Shown here: positions 18,107 through 27,653 of the stretch, piece by piece
Position numbering within the stretch: position 1 is the stretch's first letter
Layout of the letters: each line of letters opens with the position of its first letter
Origin: Pinirhizobacter soli
GTDB taxonomy: Bacteria; Pseudomonadota; Gammaproteobacteria; Xanthomonadales; Rhodanobacteraceae
NCBI RefSeq assembly: GCF_015905305.1
Contig: NZ_JADZLQ010000002.1
Coordinates: 372,001 to 436,000, forward strand
Direction of reading: 5' to 3'
DNA length: 64,000 bases
Notes under the pieces: generated by a model
What the model was told of the DNA's origin: nothing
What the model saw: the letters and a program-made list of their open reading frames with translations, nothing else
The model's database searches: none
Made by a program: the position numbers and the translations under genes

Positions 18107-20527
18107 CTAGCCCTCCAGTTTCATCGAAGGCGGACGGGCTGTCGGCGACACGCCGAAAGCCTTGTTGGGCTTGGGTCCAAGCGTGAAGACCAGGCTGCCA
18201 CCGGCGGCAATCTCGGCGTGGCTGATCCAGTTGCGATCATGCGGCTTGCCGTTCCAGCTCACCGATTGCACATATATGTTCTGCGGAGAATTGCCCTTCG
18301 CTTCCACTACCAGCTTCTTGCCGTCGGCCAGTTCCACTTCCGCGCGGTGCACCAGGGGGCTGCCCAACACGTAATTGGCGCTTACCGGATCCACCGCGTA
18401 AAGCCCCAGTGAAGACAGCAGGTACCACGCCGATACCTGGCCGCAGTCGTCGTTGCCTGCCTCGCCGTCGGGCTTGTCGTCGTACATGTTGTCCAGCAGC
18501 CAGCGCACGCGATGCTGTGTTTTCCATGGCTGGCCGGCGTAGGCATAGAGCCAGGCCACGTGGTGGCTGGGCTCATTGCCATGCGCGTACTGACCCACCA
18601 TGCCGGCGATATCCGGCGGCGCGTCGGCCGGAAGCTCGGGGCTCGAATTGAACAAGGCATCGAGCTTGGCCACGAAGGCTTCGTCACCGCCGAAATCCTG
18701 GATATAGGCGTGCAGGTCGTGCTGGTTCAGGAACGTCGCCTGCCAGGCATTGGACTCGGTGAAATCACGCCACTTTTTCGAATGACCCATGCCGCGCGGA
18801 TCGAAGGGCTCCGCCCAGCTGCCATCGGCGAGTTTGGGCCGTACGAAGGTCTTGGACTTATCGAACACATGCCGGTAGTTGCGCGAGCGCTTCATCAGCG
18901 CCGTGCGCTCGTCTTCCTTGCCTACCGCGTGGGCCAGTTCCGCCATCGCCCAGTCGTCGTAGGCATATTCGAGCGTCTTGCTGACCGACTCATCGATCTT
19001 GTCCGCCGGGATGAAGCCCAAGTCGCGGTAGAACCTCAGGCCGCGGTAGTCGTCGTCCATCGCGCGCTTGCGGAACGATGGCCACGCGGCTTCGAAATCG
19101 ATGCCCTTGAAACCCTTGGCGTGGGCCTCGGCCAGCACCGGCGCTGAATGGTAGCCCGTCATCGTGCCCGTTTCGCGCGCGTAGAGCGGCCACACCGGCG
19201 GCCCCGCCGGACTCTGCGCCGCCATGCGGATCAGGTCGTTGCAAAGATCGGGCACGCGGTGCGGCTGTACCAGGGTAAACAACGGATGCAGCGCGCGGTA
19301 GGTATCCCACAGCGAGTATTCGGTGTACGTCTGCGCACCGGCGGGCAACTGGTGAATTTCAAGATCCATGCCGCGGTATTTCCCGTCGACGTCGCCGAAC
19401 AGGGTCGGTGCGATCAGGCTGTGGTAGAACGCGGTGTAGAAGATACGCTGGTGGCGTTCGTTGATGGCATCGATCTTCAGGCGCGACAGCTCGCGCTCCC
19501 AGGCCATGCTTGCCGCCTCGCGCGTGCCGTCGAAATCCCATCCGGGCATTTCGGCATTGAGGTTGGCCAGCGCACCTTCCGCGCTCACTGCCGACAGGCC
19601 CACCTTCACCAGGATCTGCTCGCCTGCCTCGGCCTTGAAGTGCGCCGCGCATTTGATCTTCTTGCCATGCGCCGTCTTCACCGCGCTGCCGGCCGCATCG
19701 TCGACGAACACTTCGCAACGATCGAAGGGGCGTGAGAATTTCAGCGCGAAATAAACATGCCTTCCCTTGGCCCAGCTCTGCACGATGCGACCGCCGGTGA
19801 ACGTGTCGTTGCCTACCACGGCAAGGTCCGCCGAAGTCACTGGCGGCGGCGTGGATGGGTTGTCCTGCATGGCGTGGAAAAGATCGACCAGGATGTGGCT
19901 ATCGCCGGCATTGGCGAAGGTGTAGCGATGCACGCCCACGCGCGCGGTGGCGGTAAGTTCCGCGGTCACCGCGCGGTCGCGCAGTAGCACCCGGTAATAG
20001 CCAGGCTCGGCGCTTTCGTCCGCGTGGGTGAATGCCGCGCGGTAGCCCTTGGGACCACCCGTCGGCGATACCGCATCGGGCTCTGCACCGGCCGGACGCG
20101 GCGTGTCGAAGCGCGAGGCGTAACGCGTGATGGGATGGTCCGGGTTGCCCGGTTCCGTCTTCACTTCGCCGACATTGGGCATCACCAGGAAATCGAGCAG
20201 GTCGCCGCAACCGGTACCGGTGAGGTGGGTGTGCGAGAAGCCCATGATCGAGCCATCGTCCTGGTGATAACCCGACGACTGGTCCCACAGCGCGTTGTAG
20301 GTATCCGGGCTCAACTGCACCATGCCGAACGGCATCGTGGCGCCGGGATACGTATGACCATGGCCACCGGTACCGATGAACACATCGACGTGGCGCGTGA
20401 ACTGGCGCGGCGCCTTGCCACCGGCACCGAGCGCGGCCAATGCATCGGCGCGCCAGCGCGGCATGCCGGCAAGGCCAACGGCACCGGCCAGCAGGGAGGT
20501 CTTCAGGAACGCTCGACGGGAACTCAT
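18107..20527 (-). CDS. GH92 alpha-mannosidase, Tat-exported
   Basis: An 806-residue glycoside hydrolase family 92 enzyme, a calcium-dependent exo-alpha-mannosidase acting mostly on alpha-1,2 linkages. A Tat signal (SSRRAFLKTSLLAGAVGLAG) sends it folded to the periplasm or beyond. The N-terminal region has HVDVFIGTGGHGHTYPGATMP and QLSPDT, followed by FSHTHLTGTGCGDLLDFLVMP. The catalytic barrel includes LYARETGTMTGYHSAPVLAEAHAKG and GNDDCGQVSAWYLLSSLGLY, both diagnostic for GH92. It follows the GH125 gene after 26 bases, so the pair should form one unit that trims mannose-rich glycans. Confidence 0.93.
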   Translation of the reverse strand: MSSRRAFLKTSLLAGAVGLAGMPRWRADALAALGAGGKAPRQFTRHVDVFIGTGGHGHTYPGATMPFGMVQLSPDTYNALWDQSSGYHQDDGSIMGFSHTHLTGTGCGDLLDFLVMPNVGEVKTEPGNPDHPITRYASRFDTPRPAGAEPDAVSPTGGPKGYRAAFTHADESAEPGYYRVLLRDRAVTAELTATARVGVHRYTFANAGDSHILVDLFHAMQDNPSTPPPVTSADLAVVGNDTFTGGRIVQSWAKGRHVYFALKFSRPFDRCEVFVDDAAGSAVKTAHGKKIKCAAHFKAEAGEQILVKVGLSAVSAEGALANLNAEMPGWDFDGTREAASMAWERELSRLKIDAINERHQRIFYTAFYHSLIAPTLFGDVDGKYRGMDLEIHQLPAGAQTYTEYSLWDTYRALHPLFTLVQPHRVPDLCNDLIRMAAQSPAGPPVWPLYARETGTMTGYHSAPVLAEAHAKGFKGIDFEAAWPSFRKRAMDDDYRGLRFYRDLGFIPADKIDESVSKTLEYAYDDWAMAELAHAVGKEDERTALMKRSRNYRHVFDKSKTFVRPKLADGSWAEPFDPRGMGHSKKWRDFTESNAWQATFLNQHDLHAYIQDFGGDEAFVAKLDALFNSSPELPADAPPDIAGMVGQYAHGNEPSHHVAWLYAYAGQPWKTQHRVRWLLDNMYDDKPDGEAGNDDCGQVSAWYLLSSLGLYAVDPVSANYVLGSPLVHRAEVELADGKKLVVEAKGNSPQNIYVQSVSWNGKPHDRNWISHAEIAAGGSLVFTLGPKPNKAFGVSPTARPPSMKLEG

Positions 20528-20553
20528 GGTTATTCTGTACTCCGTGGAAGGGT

Positions 20554-21987
20554 TCAGGCCAGCAGCGCGGGGCGCTCGCGGGCCAGTTTGAGGATCAATT
20601 CACCGAACAGGGTATTGGCCCAGGCAAACCACGCGCGCGTGAATTTGGCAGGGTTGTCCTGGTCGAAGGATTCGTGCATGAAACCGGTGCCCGCGTGGGT
20701 GGTCTTGAGCCACTTCAGGCACTGGCGGATCTCGCCGTCGTCACTGCTGGACAGCGCCCGTACGATGATCGACATCGGCCAGATCAGGCGCATGCCCTGG
20801 TGCGGGCCGCCGATACCGCTGGCTGCGGTGCCCTTGAAGAAATACGGGTTGTCTTCGCTCCAGGCGCGCTTGCGCGTGGCCTGGTAAAGCGGATCATCCT
20901 GATTGCAACAACCAAGATAGGCCAGGCTCAGCAAACCCGGCGCGTTGGCATCGTCCATGAACAACTGGTTGCCAAAGCCGTCCACCTCGTAAGCCCATAC
21001 CTTGCCGGTGGATGTCTGCATGGTTCCGTACATCGCAAGCGCCCGGTCTACTTCGTCGGCCAGCGACTTGCATTCGTTGGCGAAGGCGGCATCGTGCGCC
21101 ACCGCATGGGCCATCTCGGCCAGCTGCCGCAGGCTTGTCACGGCAAACAGGTTCGAAGGAACGAGGTACGGCAGGATGCAGGCGTCGTCGGACGGGCGGA
21201 ACATCGAGTGGATCAAACCCACCGGACGCGATGGATTGCCATACCCGCTTAGCGGCACCGATTCGGTGGTGATCGGCGAGGCGCGCTGGAACGTGTATGG
21301 CCCCTGGTCATGCTTGCGTTGCTGCTCGCGCATGGTAGCCACCGCGAGCTTCGCGGCTTTGAGCCATGTAGTGTCGAACGGCGTGGCATCGCCCGTGGCC
21401 TTCCAGTAGCCGTGCGCCAGGCGTATGGGATAACACAGCGAATCGAGCTCGTACTTTCGCTCGCCCACGCCAGGCTTCATCGTGGTGATGTCCGACCCGC
21501 TCCACGTCAACGGCTTGGAGGACGGATCGTGCAGGAAGGCATTGGCGTAGGGATCAAGCAGGATGCAGCGGGCCTGGCGGTGGATCACGCCCTGCACCAG
21601 CCGCGCCAGCGGCTTGTCGTCTTTAAGAAAAGCCAGGTAAGGCCACACCTGTGCGGAGGAATCGCGAAGCCACATGGCGTCGATGTCGCCGGTGATCACG
21701 AAGGTATCGGGCTTGCCGTCAGCCGTACCCAGTTTCACCGTGGTGTCCAGGCTGTTGGGCAGGCAGTTTTCGAATAGCCAGGCCAGTTCCGGGTCGCCGA
21801 TGCGCTTCTTCGTTTCGACGATGGCCGTCTCTACGGCCAACGAGGTGAAGCAACGGTCAGCTTTGGCCGGGCGCCGGCTGGTGAAGCCAGAGGCTGGAGG
21901 CGCTGCTGCGGCAAGGGCGAGCGGCGGTGCCATGCTGGCAAGGGTACCCATGGCGCCCCACTTGAGCACCTCGCGTCGTGTCGTCAT
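20554..21987 (-). CDS. GH125 exo-alpha-1,6-mannosidase, Tat-exported
   Basis: A 477-residue protein of glycoside hydrolase family 125 (earlier DUF1237), which removes terminal alpha-1,6-linked mannose. [13 protein letters not shown] is a Tat signal with a twin Arg. [20 protein letters not shown] (about 97-116) is the strongest family motif; [20 protein letters not shown] and [18 protein letters not shown] follow. [22 protein letters not shown] and [18 protein letters not shown] finish the (alpha/alpha)6 barrel. With the downstream GH92 gene it can cover both alpha-1,6 and alpha-1,2 mannosides. No sugar transporter adjoins the pair. Confidence 0.92.
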   Translation of the reverse strand: MTTRREVLKWGAMGTLASMAPPLALAAAAPPASGFTSRRPAKADRCFTSLAVETAIVETKKRIGDPELAWLFENCLPNSLDTTVKLGTADGKPDTFVITGDIDAMWLRDSSAQVWPYLAFLKDDKPLARLVQGVIHRQARCILLDPYANAFLHDPSSKPLTWSGSDITTMKPGVGERKYELDSLCYPIRLAHGYWKATGDATPFDTTWLKAAKLAVATMREQQRKHDQGPYTFQRASPITTESVPLSGYGNPSRPVGLIHSMFRPSDDACILPYLVPSNLFAVTSLRQLAEMAHAVAHDAAFANECKSLADEVDRALAMYGTMQTSTGKVWAYEVDGFGNQLFMDDANAPGLLSLAYLGCCNQDDPLYQATRKRAWSEDNPYFFKGTAASGIGGPHQGMRLIWPMSIIVRALSSSDDGEIRQCLKWLKTTHAGTGFMHESFDQDNPAKFTRAWFAWANTLFGELILKLARERPALLA

Positions 21988-22056
21988 GCGTTATTCCCTG
22001 CGGTGGTCAGGCACATACCAGCGTGACCGTAACGCGGCTGGGCAAAAGATGCCAGC

Positions 22057-22809
22057 CTATGCACCGGGCAACCCCGGGGGCGCGTCGCTGTCGTCTTTAA
22101 GCGCGATGCCGCTGATGCCACGCGCGAGTGACTGGGTAATGAGGTAACCCAGCGTTGCCGCCGCGCTGGCATAGCCAAGGCCCGCCGGACGGATGTTGGA
22201 CACGCAATTTCGCTCGGCATCGGTGCGTCCCACGCGCGGCCCGTAGGTAAGGTAAGCGGCCATGCTATCGGACGATGACAAGCCAGGACGCTCGCCGATC
22301 AGCACCACAACAAGTTTCGCCTGCAACAAATGGCCCACTTCGTCGCCCAGCGCTACGCGTGCCTGGGTGGCAAGCACGGTGGGTCCGACGGCAAGGCCGG
22401 CAAGGCGCGGGCGCAAGACATCGAGCAGGGGCAAGGCGTGTTCCGTGGCGAGCGCGGAAAGACCATCGGCGATCACGAAGACCACATCGCACGACCGTGC
22501 CTTCGACTCCAGGTATTGGCGCCCGGCATCGTCCAGGTGCCGGCCAAGGTCCGGACGCAACAGATATTCCCGGCGGTCGGAAGCCGCGCTTCGCACGATC
22601 AGTGCGTGTTGTCCGCGTTCGGCAAGCACATCGGCCAGGTGCTGGGTGTCGAATGGCAGGTGCACCGCGTCTCGCGCGCGGGCGTGGTCCACGCCAAAGG
22701 CCAGGGAATCGGCCGTAGACACCGACGTGCCCACGCGCCCTGTGCCGATGCGGGCCGGTGTGAGTTCACGCAGCTCTTGCCACAACCGTGTGATGGTGCG
22801 GTCAGTCAT
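22057..22809 (-). CDS. eutC: Ethanolamine ammonia-lyase small subunit
   Basis: With EutB and adenosylcobalamin it converts ethanolamine to acetaldehyde and ammonia. From the ATG at 22807-22809 it has 250 residues. TPARIGTGRVGTSVSTADSLAFGVDHARARDAVHLPFD is spread over residues 15-52 and is typical for EutC. VFVIADGLSALATEHALPLL and LVVVLIGERPGLSSSDSMAAYLTYGPRVGRTDAERNCVSNIR are further conserved regions near the cobalamin site. It overlaps eutB by eight bases and ends the operon. No microcompartment shell genes accompany it. Confidence 0.94.
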   Translation of the reverse strand: MTDRTITRLWQELRELTPARIGTGRVGTSVSTADSLAFGVDHARARDAVHLPFDTQHLADVLAERGQHALIVRSAASDRREYLLRPDLGRHLDDAGRQYLESKARSCDVVFVIADGLSALATEHALPLLDVLRPRLAGLAVGPTVLATQARVALGDEVGHLLQAKLVVVLIGERPGLSSSDSMAAYLTYGPRVGRTDAERNCVSNIRPAGLGYASAAATLGYLITQSLARGISGIALKDDSDAPPGLPGA

Positions 22810-24187
22810 GGGCGATCCACCGTTTGGCATCGTCAAGGAGTCGATGGCGGCCGCCATCGTCGGGAAGGCGCTGGTCGTTGCGAATGCCCATGGCATCGAG
22901 CCAAGCCTGGAATTCCGGCGCGGCTTTCAGCCCCAGCACGTCGCGTACATAGAGCGCATCGTGGAACGAGGTGCTCTGGTAATTAAGCATCACGTCGTCG
23001 GCGCCGGGCACGCCCATGATGAAATTCACTCCCGCGACGCCCAACAATGTAAGCAGCGTATCCATGTCGTCCTGGTCGGCTTCTGCATGGTTGGTGTAGC
23101 AAATGTCGCAGCCCATCGGCAGCCCCAGCAACTTGGCGCAGAAGTGGTCCTCAAGACCCGCACGGATGATCTGCTTGCCGTCGTAAAGGTATTCAGGCCC
23201 GATGAAGCCCACCACGGTGTTGACCAGCAGCGGTTGGTAGCGGCGCGCCACCGCGTAGGCACGGGCCTCGCAGGTCTGCTGGTCCATGCCGTGATGAGCG
23301 CTGGCCGACAGCGCGCTACCCTGCCCCGTCTCGAAGTACATGAGGTTTTGCCCGACATTTCCGCGGCGGAGCGATTTGCCGGCGTCATGGGCTTCGTCGA
23401 GCAGTGCCAGCGATACGCCGAAACTTTCGTTGGCGGCCTGCGTGCCGGCGATGGACTGGAAAACCAGGTCCACCGGCGCCCCACGCTCGATCGCACGCAA
23501 GGTGTTGGTGACATGCGTGAGCACGCACGACTGCGTGGGCACATCGTAGCGCTGGCGGAATTCATCGAGCATGACCAGCATGTCGATGACGCTTGAAAGC
23601 GAATCGCCTGCCGGATTGATGCCGATCACCGCGTCGCCGCTGCCGTACATCAGGCCATCGATCATCGAGGCAGCGATACCGGCAATGCTGTCGGTGGGAT
23701 GATTCGGCTGCAGGCGCGTGGACATGTGGCCAGGCAATCCCAGCGTGTTGCGAAATGCCGTGGTCACGCGGCGACGGCTGGCCACCTGGATCAATTCCTG
23801 GTTGCGCATCAGCTTGCTCACTGCCGCGACCATCTCAGGCGTCAGTCCCGCCGCCACCGCGGTGAGCGCATCGCCATCGGCCTGGAGCAGCCACTCGCGC
23901 AATTCACCGACCGTCAGGTGCGACACCGGCGCGAAGGCAGCGCTGTCGTGCCCATCGATGATCAACCGGGTGACTTCGTCGTCCTCGTAAGGCACGAGGG
24001 CTTCGCCCAGGAAGCGAGCCAGCGGCACATCGGCCAGCACGATGCGCGCGGCCATGCGTTCCTGCTCATCCTCCGCCGCCACACCGGCCAGCACGTCGCC
24101 CGAACGCAACGGGCTGGCCCTGGCCAGCACCGTACGCAAGCCATCGAAGACATGCATGCGCCCGGCGATGGCGGTGCGCAGGCTCAT
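22802..24187 (-). CDS. eutB: Ethanolamine ammonia-lyase large subunit
   Basis: The 461-residue TIM-barrel subunit holds the substrate and B12 active site. The ATG at 24185-24187 is preferred because it overlaps the stop of the DeoR-type gene by four bases and begins at the normal family position; an upstream ATG would add 34 unconserved residues. LGLPGHMSTRLQPNHPTD, GDAVIGINPAGDS, YFETGQGSALSASAHHGMDQQTCEARAYAVAR and GCDICYTNHAEADQDDMD are all EutB-specific. The cofactor must be made or scavenged elsewhere; no cobalamin gene or B12 riboswitch is visible in this locus. Confidence 0.95.
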   Translation of the reverse strand: MSLRTAIAGRMHVFDGLRTVLARASPLRSGDVLAGVAAEDEQERMAARIVLADVPLARFLGEALVPYEDDEVTRLIIDGHDSAAFAPVSHLTVGELREWLLQADGDALTAVAAGLTPEMVAAVSKLMRNQELIQVASRRRVTTAFRNTLGLPGHMSTRLQPNHPTDSIAGIAASMIDGLMYGSGDAVIGINPAGDSLSSVIDMLVMLDEFRQRYDVPTQSCVLTHVTNTLRAIERGAPVDLVFQSIAGTQAANESFGVSLALLDEAHDAGKSLRRGNVGQNLMYFETGQGSALSASAHHGMDQQTCEARAYAVARRYQPLLVNTVVGFIGPEYLYDGKQIIRAGLEDHFCAKLLGLPMGCDICYTNHAEADQDDMDTLLTLLGVAGVNFIMGVPGADDVMLNYQSTSFHDALYVRDVLGLKAAPEFQAWLDAMGIRNDQRLPDDGGRHRLLDDAKRWIAHD

Positions 24188-24954
24188 GCCAGTTCCACGC
24201 TCCCCACCAGTTTTGCCACGGCACCCATGCCCGCGGCCTTCCCGGCACGGCGGTTGGTCACCAGCACGTCGATATCCTTTGGCGTGCAATAGCCGATGCG
24301 GCTGCGTACGCCGATCTTGGCGTAGTCGGCCGCTATCAATACCTGCTTCGCGTGCGCGGCCATGGCGCGGGCAACCTCGGCTTCCTCGCCCAGGAAACTG
24401 GTAGCTCCCGCGATGGCATCCACGCCCACCGGCGACAGGATGGCCAGGTCCGGCTGGAAGCGTGATATCTCGGCCACGCAGGCCGCTCCGTAGGTATGGC
24501 CTACCGCGGCGCCGAACTCACCGCCGAGCAAGTGCACGCGATTGCGGCCCGGGGCGTCCCCGGAACCCGCCAGGCGCCTGGCCACATCTACCGAGTTGGT
24601 GATCACCGTCAAACCCATGTGCGCGGACAGGGCCTCGGCGATCAACGAGGTGGTGCTTCCGGCATCCATGAAAAGGGTCTGGCCGTGTTCGACCAGGGTG
24701 GCTACCTTGCGCGCGATCGCGCGCTTCTCGCGCACGCGTGTTTCCGCGCGCACATCGATCGGAGGCTCACCCTCTTCCACCAGCACCGCACCGCCGTGTA
24801 CGCGGCGGATATCGCCCAGCGCCTCCAGTTCCACCAGGTCACGGCGGACGGTTTCGCGCGATACGTCCAGCTCCGCCACGATGCGTTCAACCGAAACATG
24901 CCCGTTTACCTTCAGCATGCCCCGGATCAGGCGATAGCGATCTTCATGCCACAT
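24184..24954 (-). CDS. DeoR/GlpR-family transcriptional regulator
   Basis: A 256-residue regulator. Residues 1-57 form the DeoR winged helix, with RETVRRDLVELEALGDIRR as recognition helix and HGGAV after it. The C-terminal DeoRC domain has AGSTTSLIAEALS and the LTVITNSVDVARRLA segment; this fold usually senses small phosphorylated metabolites. It is embedded in the operon between the permease (11-base overlap) and eutB (four-base overlap), so it very likely controls these genes. Phosphoethanolamine or a related phosphate ester is a reasonable guess for the effector. The inverted repeat at 28709-28731 is its best candidate operator. Confidence 0.9.
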   Translation of the reverse strand: MWHEDRYRLIRGMLKVNGHVSVERIVAELDVSRETVRRDLVELEALGDIRRVHGGAVLVEEGEPPIDVRAETRVREKRAIARKVATLVEHGQTLFMDAGSTTSLIAEALSAHMGLTVITNSVDVARRLAGSGDAPGRNRVHLLGGEFGAAVGHTYGAACVAEISRFQPDLAILSPVGVDAIAGATSFLGEEAEVARAMAAHAKQVLIAADYAKIGVRSRIGYCTPKDIDVLVTNRRAGKAAGMGAVAKLVGSVELA

Positions 24955-26623
24955 GTCGACTCCTTTTGACCATCTTCGAGGCGCGTGCCGCGGCCAGGCG
25001 CATTGCCGCCACCGCCAGGCCCGTCACCACCATCACGCAGGTGGCATACGCCGCCGCCTGCGATACCGAACCATTCATGTCCAGCTGCATCACCGCCACG
25101 GCGGCCAGGTTCAGCGCCGGTGTCACCAGGAACACCACGCCCGACAAGGTCACCATCGAGCGCATGAAAAGAAAGAAGAACACCGACGCCAGGGTGGGTG
25201 CCGCGTACGGCAACACCACCTCGCCAATGCGGCGGGCAGTACCTGCGCCAAGGCACTGTGCCACTTCTTCCAGCGCCGCGGGAACGTTGCGCAGGCCCGC
25301 TACCATCGCAAGATACCCTTGCGCGTGGTAGTGGTAGAAGTTGCACGCCACGAGGATCGCGATCGAGCCGTACAACCAGCCCGATAACGGCCCGTCGTTG
25401 AAGGCCACCAGGTAGCCGATGCCCAGTACCAGGCCCGGAACGGCTGCCGGCAGCAGCGCCAGGAAACTGCTCACGGCCGCAAGCGGTCCACTCATGCGCC
25501 GCTGGGCCAGGGCCAGGCTGAACAGCAGCGCCGTACCCACCAGCGCCGCGAGCAGCGAAACCTGAAGCGACGTCACGATGGGGGCGAAACCATCAGCAAG
25601 GTTCACGTGGTAATTGGCCAGGGTCACACCCAGCTTGTAAGGCCAAAGGCGGGCGAAGCTTGCATAGACCACGATCGCCGTGGTGGCGAGGATGGGAGCC
25701 AGGGCCACGAAGGCAACCAGGCCAAGCCCAACATCACGGGCAATATTGCGTGGCGCCTGCACCACCATCGCACCATCGGCCACGCGCCCGCTACGTCGCG
25801 CAACCATGCGTTCGACGGCGATCGACAGCACGGCCGGCAGCAGCAGCACCGTGCCGATCGCCGCACCCAGTCCGAAGTCCAGTTGCCCTGCCACCGCGGC
25901 ATAGATCTCCGTGGCCAGCACCCGGTAGCGCCCGCCGATGACGATGGCATTGCCGAAATCGGTCACCGTGACCGTGAACACCACGAAGGCCGCGGCCACC
26001 AGCGCATAGCGGCATTGCGGAAGGGTGATGTCCAGGAACTGTCGCCAGCGCGAGGCGCCCAGTACCTCGGCTCCGTCGTAGTAGCGGCGGTCGGTGCCTG
26101 CAAGGCTGGAAGAGACGATCAGCACGACCTGCGGCAAGCCATAGCAGGCATTGGCGAAAACGAGCCCCCAGAAGCCGTAGAGATCGAAATTCCAGCCAGT
26201 TACCTGGTGCACCAGCCCCGCACGGCCCAGCAGGAAGATGATACCCAGGGCCTGCACCAGCGACGGAGAAAGGATCGGCAGCAGCAGGGCAAAGCGCATC
26301 ACGGCCTTGCCCGGGAGGCGCGAGCGGTGCAGCGCGAAGGCCACGGCGAACCCCGCCGATACGCTGATGGCCGTCACCGTGGCCCCCATCGCCAGGCTGT
26401 GCCATCCGGCCTGCAATATCCGCGGTGACCCAAGCAACGCGGCGTAGCGGGCAAACGTCCATGCATGATCGTCACCGGTGATGCTACGCAGCACGATCAA
26501 CGCCAGCGGCCACGCAACGAACACCAGCAAACCCAATAACGGCAGCGTGGCCAAGGCGACGAATACCGCCCGCCAGGCACCCTCGCGCCGCACGGGAGCC
26601 AGTGACCAGGTGGCCGTATTCAC
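24944..26623 (-). CDS. Two-domain ABC permease, PhnV-like (aminoethylphosphonate type)
   Basis: A 559-residue inner-membrane permease containing two tandem binding-protein-dependent permease domains with about 12 helices. The two coupling motifs are visible: DGAEVLGASRWRQFLDITLPQCR (first half) and EVAQCLGAGTARRIGEVVLPYAA (second half). This fused architecture is used by iron importers and by putative 2-aminoethylphosphonate importers. The start is the GTG at 26621-26623, overlapping the stop of the ATPase gene (GTGA). The open frame continues upstream only as antisense. Substrate: an inferred phosphoethanolamine-like compound, since the operon continues into eutBC. Confidence 0.88.
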   Translation of the reverse strand: MNTATWSLAPVRREGAWRAVFVALATLPLLGLLVFVAWPLALIVLRSITGDDHAWTFARYAALLGSPRILQAGWHSLAMGATVTAISVSAGFAVAFALHRSRLPGKAVMRFALLLPILSPSLVQALGIIFLLGRAGLVHQVTGWNFDLYGFWGLVFANACYGLPQVVLIVSSSLAGTDRRYYDGAEVLGASRWRQFLDITLPQCRYALVAAAFVVFTVTVTDFGNAIVIGGRYRVLATEIYAAVAGQLDFGLGAAIGTVLLLPAVLSIAVERMVARRSGRVADGAMVVQAPRNIARDVGLGLVAFVALAPILATTAIVVYASFARLWPYKLGVTLANYHVNLADGFAPIVTSLQVSLLAALVGTALLFSLALAQRRMSGPLAAVSSFLALLPAAVPGLVLGIGYLVAFNDGPLSGWLYGSIAILVACNFYHYHAQGYLAMVAGLRNVPAALEEVAQCLGAGTARRIGEVVLPYAAPTLASVFFFLFMRSMVTLSGVVFLVTPALNLAAVAVMQLDMNGSVSQAAAYATCVMVVTGLAVAAMRLAAARASKMVKRSRHVA

Positions 26624-27651
26624 GCCGCTACCCACGTGCTGCGCGATGGATCCAGCCAGACGCTCATGGCATCGCCCGGCGCCGGCGTGCGTGAGGGATG
26701 CATGTCTGCGAGCAGCGACTTGCCGTGCCACTGCGCCGTGACCCGAGCCACGGAACCTAGGAATTGCACATCCACCACACGCGCATCGCCTGCGGGGTCC
26801 ACATCCAGGCGAACGTCTTCGGGGCGCACGCAGGCCTCGAAGGCCGTCTCCGCGCCGCTGGGACGGTCTTCGAGCAACGCCGGTGCGTGCTCGCGCACGA
26901 ACGTGGTATCGAGCAAGGTGGCCGCGCCAATGAAGCTGGCGACGAACCGCGTGCGCGGTCGCGCGTAGATCTCCCGCGGCGTGCCGACCTGCTCGATGCG
27001 GCCCTCGTTCATGCACGCCACGCGATCGGCCAGCACCAGCGCTTCTTCCTGGTCGTGGGTCACCATGATCGTGGGTATGCGCAGGCGCCGCTGCAGTGCA
27101 TGCACTTCGCCGCGCAACTGCACGCGCACACGGGCATCGAGCGCCGAGAATGGCTCGTCCAGCAGCAGCACCGCCGGATTCACCGCCAACGCGCGCGCCA
27201 TGGCCACGCGCTGCTGCTGGCCACCGGACAACTGCCAGGGCAAACGGCCGGCATGGCCTGCCATGCCGGTCATGCCGAGCAGCTCGTCCACGCGGCTGGA
27301 CACCGCATGCCCGCTGGCTCCGCGGATGCGCATGCCATAACCGACATTCTGCGCCACCGTCATGTATGGAAACAGGGAATACGACTGGAACACGATGCCG
27401 AAACCGCGCTCGCGCGCCGGTACGCCGGCAAGGTCGCGCCCGCCCAATCGCACCGTGCCGGTGCCAGGCTCCTCAAGGCCGGCGATGATGCGCAGCAAGG
27501 TGGTCTTGCCACAACCGCTCGGTCCCAACAGGCAGATGAATTCACCCGCCTGCGCCTGCAGGGAAATATCGTGCAACACCGCTACGCCGTCGAACGACTT
27601 ACCCAGGGAGTCGACGGAAAGCTTCGCGGCATCGGCGTGGACGGCATCCAT
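26620..27651 (-). CDS. ABC transporter ATP-binding subunit, PhnT-like
   Basis: A 343-residue ATPase for the two-domain permease. GPSGCGKTT (about 43-51) is Walker A, LSGGQQQRVAMARAL the signature, VLLLDEPFSALD Walker B, and [15 protein letters not shown] the switch region. A C-terminal TOBE-like domain contains CVRPEDVRLDVDP. The closest families are the spermidine/iron/aminoethylphosphonate importer ATPases. It begins two bases after the binding-protein gene stops and overlaps the permease start, so the importer is one translational unit. Confidence 0.9.
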   Translation of the reverse strand: MDAVHADAAKLSVDSLGKSFDGVAVLHDISLQAQAGEFICLLGPSGCGKTTLLRIIAGLEEPGTGTVRLGGRDLAGVPARERGFGIVFQSYSLFPYMTVAQNVGYGMRIRGASGHAVSSRVDELLGMTGMAGHAGRLPWQLSGGQQQRVAMARALAVNPAVLLLDEPFSALDARVRVQLRGEVHALQRRLRIPTIMVTHDQEEALVLADRVACMNEGRIEQVGTPREIYARPRTRFVASFIGAATLLDTTFVREHAPALLEDRPSGAETAFEACVRPEDVRLDVDPAGDARVVDVQFLGSVARVTAQWHGKSLLADMHPSRTPAPGDAMSVWLDPSRSTWVAA

Positions 27652-27653
27652 GC

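Noticed and set aside
16973-18412. A 479-codon rightward frame antisense to sbp
   Set aside because: sbp has complete family motifs and operon context; the opposite frame is His/Arg/Gln-rich shadow sequence.
26624-27016. N-terminal extension of the two-domain permease frame
   Set aside because: It lies inside the ATPase gene in another frame; the GTG overlapping the ATPase stop gives the correct permease N-terminus.
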